Positions 34,483 to 42,754 of a stretch of 64,000 nt of DNA are shown here, one piece after another. The notes under the pieces were generated by a model. The model was not told the DNA's origin and did not search any database. It was given only the letters and a program-made list of their open reading frames with translations. A program made the translations under genes and the position numbers. Source of the stretch: JAGIBJ01 sp032119595 (GTDB lineage Bacteria > Actinomycetota > Thermoleophilia > Solirubrobacterales > Solirubrobacteraceae); NCBI GenBank assembly GCA_032119595.1, contig JAUMBQ010000005.1:280049-344048 (forward strand), written 5' to 3'. Every line of letters begins with the position of its first letter. Positions within the stretch are counted from its first letter, which is position 1.

Positions 34483-34538
34483 GAAAAAGGCAGGGAGGTT
34501 GGCCCTAACCCCTCCAGCGCCAACCTGCCTACTTTTTC
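34483..34538. terminator. Bidirectional terminator between the FKBP and sigH genes
   Basis: A long imperfect inverted repeat: GAAAAAGGCAGGGAGGTTGG (34483-34502) against CCAACCTGCC...CTTTTTC (34520-34538). A run of five T (or A) at each end allows termination of both convergent transcripts. The rest of 34191-34787 holds no gene that I can support. Confidence 0.75.
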
Positions 34539-34787
34539 CGGGTGTATCGATGGGCCGATCGGATCGGACTCCGTCACCGCTTCGCCGCCATGCCAGGCGG
34601 GTCTTACGAACGCGTCGAGCGTCCATGGACCGACGGGTTGCCCGCGTCGGCACACCCCGGTTGCGCGCCGCAGAACGACGAAGACCGCCCGGGGTCGATC
34701 CTCCGAGCGGTCTCGTGAGCATCGCCCGCGGCCGTGGCGCCGCTAGCGAAGCAGAAGTTGCGGGCCGCGAGCGCGGCCCGCGGGCGG

Positions 34788-35456
34788 TCAGCCGCCGAAC
34801 GGGACGGGCACGAGGGTGGCCTCGCGCTCCTTGAGGTGGGTCTGCACCTTGCGCTTGACGCGCTGCAGGGCGTTGTCGATGGCCTTCGGCGGGCAGCCGA
34901 CGCGCTCGCCGATCTCCTCGTACGAGCGGCCGTCGAGGTAAAGCGCCAGGGCGCGCGACTCGAGTTCGCTGAGCTTGCTGGAAAGGCAACCGACCAGGGC
35001 ACCGAGTTCCTCGGAGGAGACCGCGCGGGAGGCGGGGTCGAGCGTGGCCGGGCCGGGGAGCATCTCCTCCAGCGTCGGCTCGTTCTCCATGGCGCTCGCG
35101 TTGGTGCGCGAGAACGACACGTAGCCGTTGAGCGGCTTGTGCTTGTTGCGAGTCGAGGTCTTCACGGCCGTGATGATCTGGCGCGTGATGCAGAGTTCGG
35201 CGAAGTTGCGGAATGAACTCTCGCGGTCCGGGCGGAAGTCGCGAACGGCCTTGTAGAGCCCGACGAGGCCCTCCTGGATGAGGTCGTCGTGGTCCCCGCC
35301 GACCAGGAAGTACGACGACGCCTTCATGCGGACGAAGCCGTAGTACCGGCGCACGATGCGGTCGTGAGCACCGCGGTCGCCATTCTTGGCGAGCGCGATG
35401 AGGAAGCGATCGTCGACGCGGACGTCACTGGATGCTTTGCGGGAGATGTGTGCCAC
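34788..35456 (-). CDS. sigH: RNA polymerase sigma factor, SigH (sigma-H/Spo0H) type
   Basis: 222 residues. Region 2 is complete (GAHDRIVRRYYGFVRMKASS, DHDDLIQEGLVGLYKAVRDF, SFRNFAELCITRQIITAVK). Region 4 carries an HTH, RSYEEIGERVGCPPKAIDNALQR. Region 3 is short, as in Bacillus SigH. Its place after cysS-rlmB also matches Bacillus. Thermoleophilia do not make endospores as far as known, so it more likely serves stationary-phase or stress genes. It has a long leader. Confidence 0.9.
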   Translation of the reverse strand: MAHISRKASSDVRVDDRFLIALAKNGDRGAHDRIVRRYYGFVRMKASSYFLVGGDHDDLIQEGLVGLYKAVRDFRPDRESSFRNFAELCITRQIITAVKTSTRNKHKPLNGYVSFSRTNASAMENEPTLEEMLPGPATLDPASRAVSSEELGALVGCLSSKLSELESRALALYLDGRSYEEIGERVGCPPKAIDNALQRVKRKVQTHLKEREATLVPVPFGG

Positions 35457-35889
35457 GGGTCAGTCTTTCGACCGGCAAGACGTTTGCCGGTTTCCTGGAT
35501 CTGATCCGGATGACAGTCCCCTCCCAGGGTGCCAACCAAATCGGTGATTCTTCGAAATGATCAGGCTGAACTTGAAGGTTCAACCCTGAGCCTCTAGATC
35601 GACTAGAGACTCGTTGCGCTTGAACCTAGCCGCAAGAAACCCTGCATGTCAAGCAGTTCGTGCAAGACATGGTGCATCGGTTGCGAGGACCCTCGACCAG
35701 CCTCATGGAAACCCACCGGTCGAGCCTCATGGACAGACCCGGTCAGCCGTGCAAAGCGGCCAGCGACCGCCGCCGCTCCTCCGGCGCCGCCGCGAGGGAG
35801 CCATACCCAGCCGAACGTCGGAATATGCCCCCTCTGGGGTGGGTAATCCGACGCTCGGCGGCCTCTCCCGGCGCGGCGTCCCTTCGGGA
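35457..35889 (-). promoter_or_regulatory. sigH upstream region with two dyads
   Basis: The 433-bp gap between sigH and the rlmB stop has no credible gene. Two symmetric sites lie near its sigH side: the imperfect palindrome TGAACTTGAAGGTTCA (35567-35582) and the perfect dyad CTCTAG-ATCGA-CTAGAG (35592-35608). Both are 110-155 bp ahead of the sigH start and could be operators. No clear -10/-35 pair was identified. Confidence 0.45.
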
Positions 35890-37119
35890 CTAGCTGCTTT
35901 GCGCGGCCATGGCCGCGTAGAGCAGCACGGCCGCGGCCGCGCTCACGTTGAGCGAATCGACCTTCCCGACCATCGGGAGCGACACGATCGCGTCGCAGGC
36001 GCTGGTGACGCGCGGTCGCAGGCCTTTGCCTTCACCGCCCAGTACGAGCGCGACCGAGCCGGTGAGATCGAGGTCGCCGACCGGCGTCCCGTCCATCGCC
36101 GCGCCGTACGTCCACGCACCGCCCTCTTTGAGCGCTGCGAGCGCGTCGGCGATGTTGCGGACCTCCGCCACCTTGAGATGCTCGATAGCCCCCGCAGAGG
36201 TCTTGCAGACCGTCGCGGTGACGTGCGCAGACCGCCGCTCGGGCAGGACGAGCCCGATCGCGCCGGTCGCCTCCGCGCTGCGCGCGATGGCGCCGACGTT
36301 GCGCGGATCGGTGATCTCATCGAGCACGACGACGACCCCTGGCTTGCCAATCAGCTCCGACAGCTCGACGTACGGGTACCCGGCACACTCGGCGACGATC
36401 CCCTGGTGGTCGTTCGTGCCGGCGATGTCGGCGATGATCTCGCTGTTGGTCACGCGCACGGGCACGCCCTCGAGCCACGGCGCCCCCGCGACCTGATCGG
36501 TCACGTGCACGAGATCGACGATCCGACGCTTTGCGCGGATCAGCTCTCGGACCGGGTTGCGCCCATAGACGAGGCGATCGTTCGGCGCGCCTGGGCCGTC
36601 GTCGCGCCCACGCGGGCCACCCCGCTCGGGGCGATCACGATCGCGGTCTCCCCCACGCCCGCCGACCGGGCCTGGTCCGCGCTCAAACGCATCGCGACCG
36701 CCGCGACCGCCGATCGGGCCGGGTCCGCGCTCGAAGTCGCGGCCACCGCGGCTGGGGCCGCGATCGCGTCCGCCGCCGAAGTCCCGTCCGCCACCGGAGC
36801 CGCCACGTCCACCACTGAAGCCGCCGCCCGACCCGCCACGTCCACCGGCGCCGCCGCGTCCGCCATCAAAATCTCCACCGCCGGAGCGTCCGCCCCGACC
36901 GCCACTGGGCCCACCAGGACCGCGTCCGGGACCGCCAGCGCCACCGCGACTTCCTCCCGGTCCTCCACGTCCCGCGCCGGGGCCTCCTGGGCCACGTCCG
37001 CCGCCTGAGCCGCCCGGGCCGCCGCTGCGTCCGCCGCCAGCGCCGCCGCCACTGCCGCCACGTCCGCCGCCACCGGGGCGCGGGCGGCCACCGCCGCCAC
37101 CACTAGGCCGGGGGCTCAT
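35890..37119 (-). CDS. rlmB: 23S rRNA (guanosine-2'-O)-methyltransferase RlmB, Gly/Arg-rich N-terminus
   Basis: 409 residues. The last ~240 are a normal SpoU/TrmH-type enzyme: substrate-binding NDRLVYGRNPVREL and knotted-fold motifs DPRNVGAIARSAEATG, LVLGGEGKGLRP and DSLNVSAAAAVLLY. The first ~165 are an extreme Gly/Arg/Pro tract of RGG type, low complexity and probably disordered, as in RNA-binding proteins. It methylates G2251-type ribose in 23S rRNA. Its ATG overlaps the cysS stop by 4 nt. Confidence 0.93.
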   Translation of the reverse strand: MSPRPSGGGGGRPRPGGGGRGGSGGGAGGGRSGGPGGSGGGRGPGGPGAGRGGPGGSRGGAGGPGRGPGGPSGGRGGRSGGGDFDGGRGGAGGRGGSGGGFSGGRGGSGGGRDFGGGRDRGPSRGGRDFERGPGPIGGRGGRDAFERGPGPVGGRGGDRDRDRPERGGPRGRDDGPGAPNDRLVYGRNPVRELIRAKRRIVDLVHVTDQVAGAPWLEGVPVRVTNSEIIADIAGTNDHQGIVAECAGYPYVELSELIGKPGVVVVLDEITDPRNVGAIARSAEATGAIGLVLPERRSAHVTATVCKTSAGAIEHLKVAEVRNIADALAALKEGGAWTYGAAMDGTPVGDLDLTGSVALVLGGEGKGLRPRVTSACDAIVSLPMVGKVDSLNVSAAAAVLLYAAMAAQSS

Positions 37120-38480
37120 GCCTTCACCAACTCGGGGCCGTCGACCCCATCGCGGACGGTCCAGCCAAGCGCGGCGAGCTCATCTCGCACGGCATCGGCG
37201 GCCGCCCAGTCCTTGGACGCACGCGCCTCGGCGCGGCGGTCCAGCAGCGCCTGTAGCGCTGGGTCGGTGCCGCCGTCGGCCTCGGCGTCCAGGAGGGTCT
37301 CCAGGCCGAACACCTGCAGCATGGCGACGAGGTCATCGCGGCCGACCGTGCCTCGCTCACGCCGGTTGGCCTCGCTGACCCACGACGCCAGCGACGCCAG
37401 CGCCGTCGCGGTGTTGAAATCGTTGGCGAGCGCATCGAAGAAGCCCTCGCGGTGCGCGGCCATGTCGGCGGGGCTAGGCCCGTCGACGAGCAGCCGGCCC
37501 GTCTCGCGGAAGCGCGCGACACGAGAGGTTGCTTGCTCCATGGTCGCGTCGGAGAAGGAGAGCGGCTGGCGATAGTGGGCCGTCGCGAAGAGATACAGGA
37601 CTGCGTCGCGGCCCCAGCGCTCCACGACGTCGGACAGCAGCGCGACATTGCCGATCGACTTCGACATCTTCTCCTCGCCGAGCTGCAGCATGCCGCTGTG
37701 CATCCAGATGCGGGCGAGGTCGTGGCCAGTGCCGCAGCGGGTCTGCGCAGCCTCGTTCTCATGGTGCGGGAACACGAGATCCATCCCGCCGCCGTGAATC
37801 TCGAACTCGGCACCGAGGTGGTGCTCGGCCATCGCCGAGCATTCAATGTGCCACCCCGGGCGTCCACGGCCCCATGGGGCGTCCCACGCAGAGTCTTCGC
37901 CGGTCTTGACGGCTTTCCAGAGTGCGAAGTCGGCCGGGTCCTCCTTGCGGTGGGCACCCTCGACGCCTTCGCCCTGGTCGGCATCGGCCAGATCGCGCCG
38001 CGACAGCTCGCCGTAGCGCTCATCGCTACGGACGCGGAAGTACACGTCGCCCTCCGCAGCGTAGGCATGGCCGCGCTCGATGAGGGCGGCGATCAGGGCG
38101 ACAATTTCGTCGATCTCTTTGGTGACCAGCGGCTCAACATCCGGGCGGCCGATGCCCAGCAGGTCCGTGTCGTGGAAGTACCGCTGCGTCATCTCGGCCG
38201 CAAGCGCCGCCGAGTCGACCCCGGCGGCGTCGGCCGCGGCGTAGATCTTGTCGTTGACGTCGGTGACGTTGATGACGAGCGTCACGTCGTCGCCGATCGC
38301 CTCCAGATAGCGCTTGAGCCACGTGAACGTGATGAACGGCCGAGCGTTGCCGATATGGATCGGTTGGTAGACCGTCGGCCCGCAGGCGTAGATTCCGACC
38401 TTCCCGGGCTCGCGGCGCAGCAGTGGGACAACCTCGCGCGTACGCGTGTCGAACAGTCGGATCTCGGGGGTTGGGGCCAC
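37116..38480 (-). CDS. cysS: Cysteinyl-tRNA synthetase
   Basis: 454 residues from GTG 38480, chosen because LFDTRTREVVPL matches the usual N-terminus. Class I motifs are PIHIGNARPF (HIGH) and KMSKSIGN (KMSKS). The zinc ligands are in YACGPTVY, ECSAM and HHENE. Charges tRNA-Cys. Followed by rlmB with an ATGA overlap, as in Firmicutes, though the mrnC and thyX genes often between them are absent. Confidence 0.95.
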   Translation of the reverse strand: MAPTPEIRLFDTRTREVVPLLRREPGKVGIYACGPTVYQPIHIGNARPFITFTWLKRYLEAIGDDVTLVINVTDVNDKIYAAADAAGVDSAALAAEMTQRYFHDTDLLGIGRPDVEPLVTKEIDEIVALIAALIERGHAYAAEGDVYFRVRSDERYGELSRRDLADADQGEGVEGAHRKEDPADFALWKAVKTGEDSAWDAPWGRGRPGWHIECSAMAEHHLGAEFEIHGGGMDLVFPHHENEAAQTRCGTGHDLARIWMHSGMLQLGEEKMSKSIGNVALLSDVVERWGRDAVLYLFATAHYRQPLSFSDATMEQATSRVARFRETGRLLVDGPSPADMAAHREGFFDALANDFNTATALASLASWVSEANRRERGTVGRDDLVAMLQVFGLETLLDAEADGGTDPALQALLDRRAEARASKDWAAADAVRDELAALGWTVRDGVDGPELVKA

Positions 38481-38574
38481 GCGCGCACGGTATCGGACCG
38501 CAGCCGCCCGTTCGGGCACGCTGCTCGCCGCCGACCCCAAGGAAGCGGAGCATTGACGCGTAGGATCCCGGCCT

Positions 38575-39219
38575 GTGTCGGACCCGACCACCATCCTCCT
38601 GGCACTCGCGTGCATCTTCGGCACCAACCTGCTGCCCGCGTTCGGCCCTCCGACCGTGGCGCTGCTGCTCTTCTTCTCGGTCAACACGAGTGCCCCGCAC
38701 GTCCCGCTCGTCCTCGGCGGCGCGCTTGCCGCAGCGTCCGGACGACTCATCCTCGCCCACACCTCGCGCCGCCTGCGGTCGCGGTTCTCGGAGAAGCGGC
38801 GCGAGAGCCTGTCCGCCGCCCAGGAGCTGCTGACGGCGAATCACTGGCGCACCATCGGCGGCCTGACGCTGTTCGTCCTCTCGCCACTTCCATCGGCGCA
38901 GCTGTTCGTATCGGCCGGGCTCCTGAACGTGCCCTTGCTGCCGTTGACCGCGGCGTTCTTCTCGGGGCGGATCGTCTCCTACGCCGTCTACGTCGCAGGG
39001 GCCTCGCTGGCCGAGGCCAGCATGTCTGACGTCATCACCGCGTCGTTCCAGTCGCCCGCTGGGATCGCGATCCAGGTCCTGCTCCTCGGCGCGATCGTCC
39101 TGCTGGTGCGCGTCGACTGGGTGCGCCTGGTCCGCCGCGGGCCCAGCGAAGGGCCAGACGAGCCTCTGCCCGGACCCGGCACTGAGCACGGCGAAGCAAC
39201 GCCGCCGGCCAAGCACTGA
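38575..39219 (+). CDS. Multi-pass membrane protein, possibly SNARE-associated (VTT/DedA)-like
   Basis: 214 residues from GTG 38575, divergent from cysS. Hydrophobic segments with re-entrant character (GTNLLPAFGPPTVALLLFF, TLFVLSPLPSAQLFVSAGL, FFSGRIVSYAVYVAGASLAE) resemble VTT-domain proteins, but the signature is weak. A hydrophilic Pro/Glu tail ends it. Function unknown; no partner gene nearby. Confidence 0.65.
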   Translation: MSDPTTILLALACIFGTNLLPAFGPPTVALLLFFSVNTSAPHVPLVLGGALAAASGRLILAHTSRRLRSRFSEKRRESLSAAQELLTANHWRTIGGLTLFVLSPLPSAQLFVSAGLLNVPLLPLTAAFFSGRIVSYAVYVAGASLAEASMSDVITASFQSPAGIAIQVLLLGAIVLLVRVDWVRLVRRGPSEGPDEPLPGPGTEHGEATPPAKH

Positions 39220-39234
39220 ATCTCGCCCGGGCTG

Positions 39235-39282
39235 GTGAGCGGCCAAAATGCGTTGTCCTGGCAACACATTTTGGCCGCTCAC
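39235..39282. repeat. 48-bp palindrome, near-perfect form
   Basis: GTGAGCGGCCAAAATG and its complement CATTTTGGCCGCTCAC flank a GTTGTC-CT-GGCAAC centre. Only one or two positions break symmetry. It sits between the stops of two convergent genes. Same family as 7463, 40971, 54445, 62458 and 63914. Confidence 0.9.
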
Positions 39283-39375
39283 CGCCGGCTGGCGCACCCC
39301 GCGACGACGGCGGGCGCTTCAGCGCCGCGCGCTTGCGCCGCCTTCTGGTGCTTCAGCGGCGCCTGCTTCCGGCGC

Positions 39376-40860
39376 TTAGAGCGCCGCTTGGATCTCGGCG
39401 GCTGCCGCCTCGCCGGCGCCGATGGCGCCGTCCATGTAGCCGGCCCACTTCAGTGCCGACTCCGTCGACGCGAAGTGCAGCGGGCCCTCGGTCGTGCGGT
39501 GCGCGTCCCGGAAGCCGACCATCGACCCCGGCGACGGAACCGCGACGGGGCAACCGCGATGGTGCGGGAGCGCGTCCCATGAAAGGTCGCGGTACTCGCG
39601 CGGGAGCTTGGCCTCGGCGCCGAACCACTTCGCGAACTGCGCGAGCACGGCCGTGCGGCGCGCTGCCGGGCTCGTCAGCCCGAACTCGCGGGCGTCCTGT
39701 CCATCGATGAAGCCCATCATCACGCCGCGCCCGCCGCTCGTCGGCGAGAGATCGAAGGTGATCTTGACCGGCCCCTGGTCGCTCGTGACCTGCCCGGTGT
39801 AGCCCTTCGCCCGCCAAAACGGCGTGTCGTAGATCGCGATCGCCTTGGCGACCGACCCCATCGGCATCCGCTGGCAAAGCTGGTCCTTCATCGCCGAGAG
39901 GCCCGGCTCGAACACGATCCGGGGGATCATCGGCGGCGGAACCGCCACGAGGACGCGCCTGGCCTCGACGATCACGCGCTCCGAATGCACCCGGGTGACC
40001 GCGCCGTCGACCGAGACCCGACGGACTGGCGAATCGAGGGTGATCGCACCAGCGCCAAGCTTGGCGGCAAGGCCTTCGGGTAGGCGCTGCGACCCGCCGT
40101 CGAACTGGCTCTCCTGCGCACCTCCCGCCGTATTGAGGAGCAGATCCAGGTTGCTGCCGGCCGTCCGGATGTACCAAATCACGTGCAGCAGGGAGAGATC
40201 GCGCATCTCGACGCTGAAGAGCGACAGGACGAGCAGATCCGCGAGTTTGCGCGCACCGGCCGTGTTGATGTTCGTGTGCACCCAGGTGTGGAACGTCTGG
40301 GAGTCCCATTCAACGGCGCGACTATCGGCCCACGGCGCGGCCGGGTCGATCGACTTCGCCCACGAATTGAGTTTGGTCATCACCGACTGGATTTCCAGCA
40401 GCGCGATGAGGTCGACCGGCGGAATCGCGCCCGTGTAGGTCTTCAGGCCGCCGTAGAACGAGACAATGTTCTTGCCGGAGTTCCAGGTCTTGTAGGTGCC
40501 GACGCCCAGCTCGCGAGCGAGGGCGAGGACGCGATCCTGGGTCGGCCCGATGAAGGTGGCGCCCCAGTTCAGCGGGGTGCCGTCGCTCGCGGGCTCGGTC
40601 CAAACTCGGCCGCCGACGCGCGTGTCGGCCTCCACCACGTGCACCGAGCGGCCGGCGTCGCGCAGCTTGCGGGCCGCGCTGAGGCCGGTGAGCCCGGCCC
40701 CGATGACGGCGACGTCGACGCTGATGACCGGCAGCTCGCCCGCTATCGCTGGCTCGGCCGCAGCCGCAGTGGTCGCAGCACTGGAGGCCCCAACCGCCGC
40801 GGTGAGTGCTCCGGCGCCAGCGGCGGTGAGCAGGTTGCGACGGGACAGCGGACTGGACAC
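39376..40860 (-). CDS. Tat-exported flavin monoamine oxidase
   Basis: 494 residues from GTG 40860. A twin-arginine signal (SRRNLLTAAGAGALTAA, ~1-36) is followed by an FAD Rossmann motif (VDVAVIGAGLTGLSAARKL) and the amine-oxidase landmarks GGRVWTE, VLVAVPPPMI, WGAEAKLPREYRDLSWD and ALKWAGYMDGAIGAGEAAA. It would oxidise amines in the envelope, giving peroxide. The substrate is unknown. The GTG is chosen to include the Tat motif; the open frame extends further into the repeat region. Confidence 0.87.
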   Translation of the reverse strand: MSSPLSRRNLLTAAGAGALTAAVGASSAATTAAAAEPAIAGELPVISVDVAVIGAGLTGLSAARKLRDAGRSVHVVEADTRVGGRVWTEPASDGTPLNWGATFIGPTQDRVLALARELGVGTYKTWNSGKNIVSFYGGLKTYTGAIPPVDLIALLEIQSVMTKLNSWAKSIDPAAPWADSRAVEWDSQTFHTWVHTNINTAGARKLADLLVLSLFSVEMRDLSLLHVIWYIRTAGSNLDLLLNTAGGAQESQFDGGSQRLPEGLAAKLGAGAITLDSPVRRVSVDGAVTRVHSERVIVEARRVLVAVPPPMIPRIVFEPGLSAMKDQLCQRMPMGSVAKAIAIYDTPFWRAKGYTGQVTSDQGPVKITFDLSPTSGGRGVMMGFIDGQDAREFGLTSPAARRTAVLAQFAKWFGAEAKLPREYRDLSWDALPHHRGCPVAVPSPGSMVGFRDAHRTTEGPLHFASTESALKWAGYMDGAIGAGEAAAAEIQAAL

Positions 40861-40970
40861 GGCACAAGATCTACCGACCGTCGGCTGGCCCGTCCACCCC
40901 GCACCACCCTGAACCGGACCCTGAAGCCGAGCGAGGAGGCGAGGAGGCGAGGCGAGGCGCCCCCCGAACG

Positions 40971-41018
40971 GTGAGCGGCCAAAATGTGTTGTCCTGGCAA
41001 CACATTTTGGCCGCTCAC
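40971..41018. repeat. 48-bp palindrome, near-perfect form
   Basis: The left arm GTGAGCGGCCAAAATG and right arm are complementary for 23 bp each except one position (centre GTTGTC-CT-GGCAAC). It lies between two tandem minus-strand genes, just upstream of the amine oxidase. It differs from the 39235 copy by one base. Confidence 0.9.
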
Positions 41019-41045
41019 CCGATGGTGGGGCCGTCCCGGAAGCGA

Positions 41046-41073
41046 CGACGGGCGCCCCGGAGGGCGCCCGTCG
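41046..41073 (-). terminator. Hairpin after the 41141-42670 oxidoreductase gene
   Basis: CGACGGGCGCC (41046-41056) pairs with GGCGCCCGTCG (41063-41073). Without a U-tract, but placed 67 bp after the stop and alike in sequence to the hairpin at 8068. Confidence 0.55.
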
Positions 41074-41140
41074 GGTGAGCGGTCGTCTTGAGGCCGACCG
41101 CTCGAACGTGCCCCGCGCGCTGAGCCGCGGGGGACGGAAC

Positions 41141-42670
41141 TCAGTGGGTGAGCGGAGCCTTCTGGGCTTCGGTCTCCGGCGTGTTGCGGTACGGGTTGTC
41201 GACCGACACTTCGCCCTCTTCGAGGTAGGCCGACTCCACGTTGACCTCCCAGATGTCGTGCTGATGGCCGTGGACGAGGTTGTCCACCGCGCGCATGGCG
41301 CTGAGCATCGAGTGGTCGGAGTTGTTGTAACGGTGCAGGCCGTTGCGGCCGACCTGCTGGAGGTTCTCAATGCCAGCGAGCCAGTCCTTGATCACGTCGA
41401 CGCGCTTGTCGTAGTCCTCGTCGTACATCGGGTACGCCTTGGGCACGCGCACGGCGTAGCCGCGGTCCACGCGGGAGGCCTTGTCGATGAGGCCGATCTG
41501 AACGAGTTCCTTCGTGGCGAGGGCGACGAGGTCGTCGTCGTCCATCTCCCACATCTCGTCGCCAGCGAAGCAGAAGAACTCGAGGCCGACGGACGCCTTG
41601 GACTGGTCCGGAACCATCCAGGGGCTCCAGGAGCGGAAGTTCTGGATGCGGCCGACCTTGACGTCGGGCTCGTGGATGTAGATCCAGTTGTCCGGGAAGA
41701 GGTCGGCACCGTCGACGACGAGCGCGACGGTGAGGAAGTCGCGGTACCGCAGGCCCTGGGCTGCTTCGACGACCTTCTGCGGGGCGGCCTCGCCAGCGAG
41801 GCCGACGATGTTGCGCAGCGGCAGGGAGCTGATCACGTAGCCGGCTTCCTGCTGGACGCCGTTGACCTCCACGTGCGTGACGCGGCTGCCCTCGATCGTG
41901 ATGCCCGTGACCTTGCTCTCGAGCTCGACGGTCCCGCCCAGCTCATTGATGCGGTCGGTCATCTGCTCCCACATCTGGCCGGGGCCGAAACGCGGGTAGT
42001 TGAACTCCTTGATGAGCGACTTGTGCTTGCCGCCACCATCGCCGAAGAACGCGGCCTTGGCGGCCGAGATGAAGGAGAGGTCCTTGATGCGCTGTGCGGC
42101 CCAGTCGGCGCCGAGCTCGTCGCACGGAACGCCCCAGACCTTCTCGGTGTAGGACTTGAAGAAGAGTTCGTACAGGCGGCGGCCGAAGCGGTTGATGACC
42201 CACTGCTCGAGGTTCTGCTCGTTGCCCTTCTTGTTGAAGATCGCGGCCTTCAGGTACGAGAAGCCGGCGCGGACCAGCTCGACCGGGCCGAGCTTCTTGA
42301 TCACGTCGGTGCCTTCGAGCGGGTACTCCAGGAACTTCTTGTTCCAGTAGATGCGCGACTGGCGCGGGCGCTTGAGGAATTCGTCGCCCATGATCTCGTG
42401 CCAGAGGTCGTCGACCTCCTGGTTCTTGGTGAAGAAGCGGTGGCCGCCGAGGTCGAAGCGGTAGCCGTCGCGCTCCACGGTCATCGCGATGCCGCCGACC
42501 TGGTCCTCGCCCTCGAAGACCCGCACCGGGCGGTTCTCCTTCACCAGCTGGTAGCCGGCGGTGAGGCCCGCGGGCCCGCCACCGAGCACCAGGGTGGGAG
42601 CGCTCTCGTCGCGGGAACCAGTGGTTCCCGGCGAGGGCGCGATCGCTGAACTGTCGAGCGGAGCGGTCAT
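41141..42670 (-). CDS. FAD-dependent oxidoreductase, UDP-galactopyranose mutase/protoporphyrinogen oxidase-like
   Basis: 509 residues from ATG 42670 with AAGGTG 7 nt upstream. FAD Rossmann motif LVLGGGPAGLTAGYQL, then GYRFDLGGHRFFTKN, typical of Glf-like enzymes. The domain continues with YTEKVWGVPCDEL, GPGQMWEQMTDRI and a C-terminal VGRNGLHRYNNSDHSMLSA. This subfamily often sits in polysaccharide loci, as here beside two glycosyltransferases. The exact reaction is unproven. Confidence 0.8.
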   Translation of the reverse strand: MTAPLDSSAIAPSPGTTGSRDESAPTLVLGGGPAGLTAGYQLVKENRPVRVFEGEDQVGGIAMTVERDGYRFDLGGHRFFTKNQEVDDLWHEIMGDEFLKRPRQSRIYWNKKFLEYPLEGTDVIKKLGPVELVRAGFSYLKAAIFNKKGNEQNLEQWVINRFGRRLYELFFKSYTEKVWGVPCDELGADWAAQRIKDLSFISAAKAAFFGDGGGKHKSLIKEFNYPRFGPGQMWEQMTDRINELGGTVELESKVTGITIEGSRVTHVEVNGVQQEAGYVISSLPLRNIVGLAGEAAPQKVVEAAQGLRYRDFLTVALVVDGADLFPDNWIYIHEPDVKVGRIQNFRSWSPWMVPDQSKASVGLEFFCFAGDEMWEMDDDDLVALATKELVQIGLIDKASRVDRGYAVRVPKAYPMYDEDYDKRVDVIKDWLAGIENLQQVGRNGLHRYNNSDHSMLSAMRAVDNLVHGHQHDIWEVNVESAYLEEGEVSVDNPYRNTPETEAQKAPLTH

Positions 42671-42754
42671 AAAGAGCACCTTACCTAAATGGAACCTAAA
42701 GATCACCAGGTCCATCGGCGGAACCTGGACGGCCCCGCGTTCCCGCGCTTCGCG

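Noticed and set aside
40861..41370. Extended amine-oxidase reading frame to 41370
   Set aside because: The extension runs through the 48-bp palindrome and a terminator-like hairpin. The Tat signal starting at GTG 40860 marks the true N-terminus.
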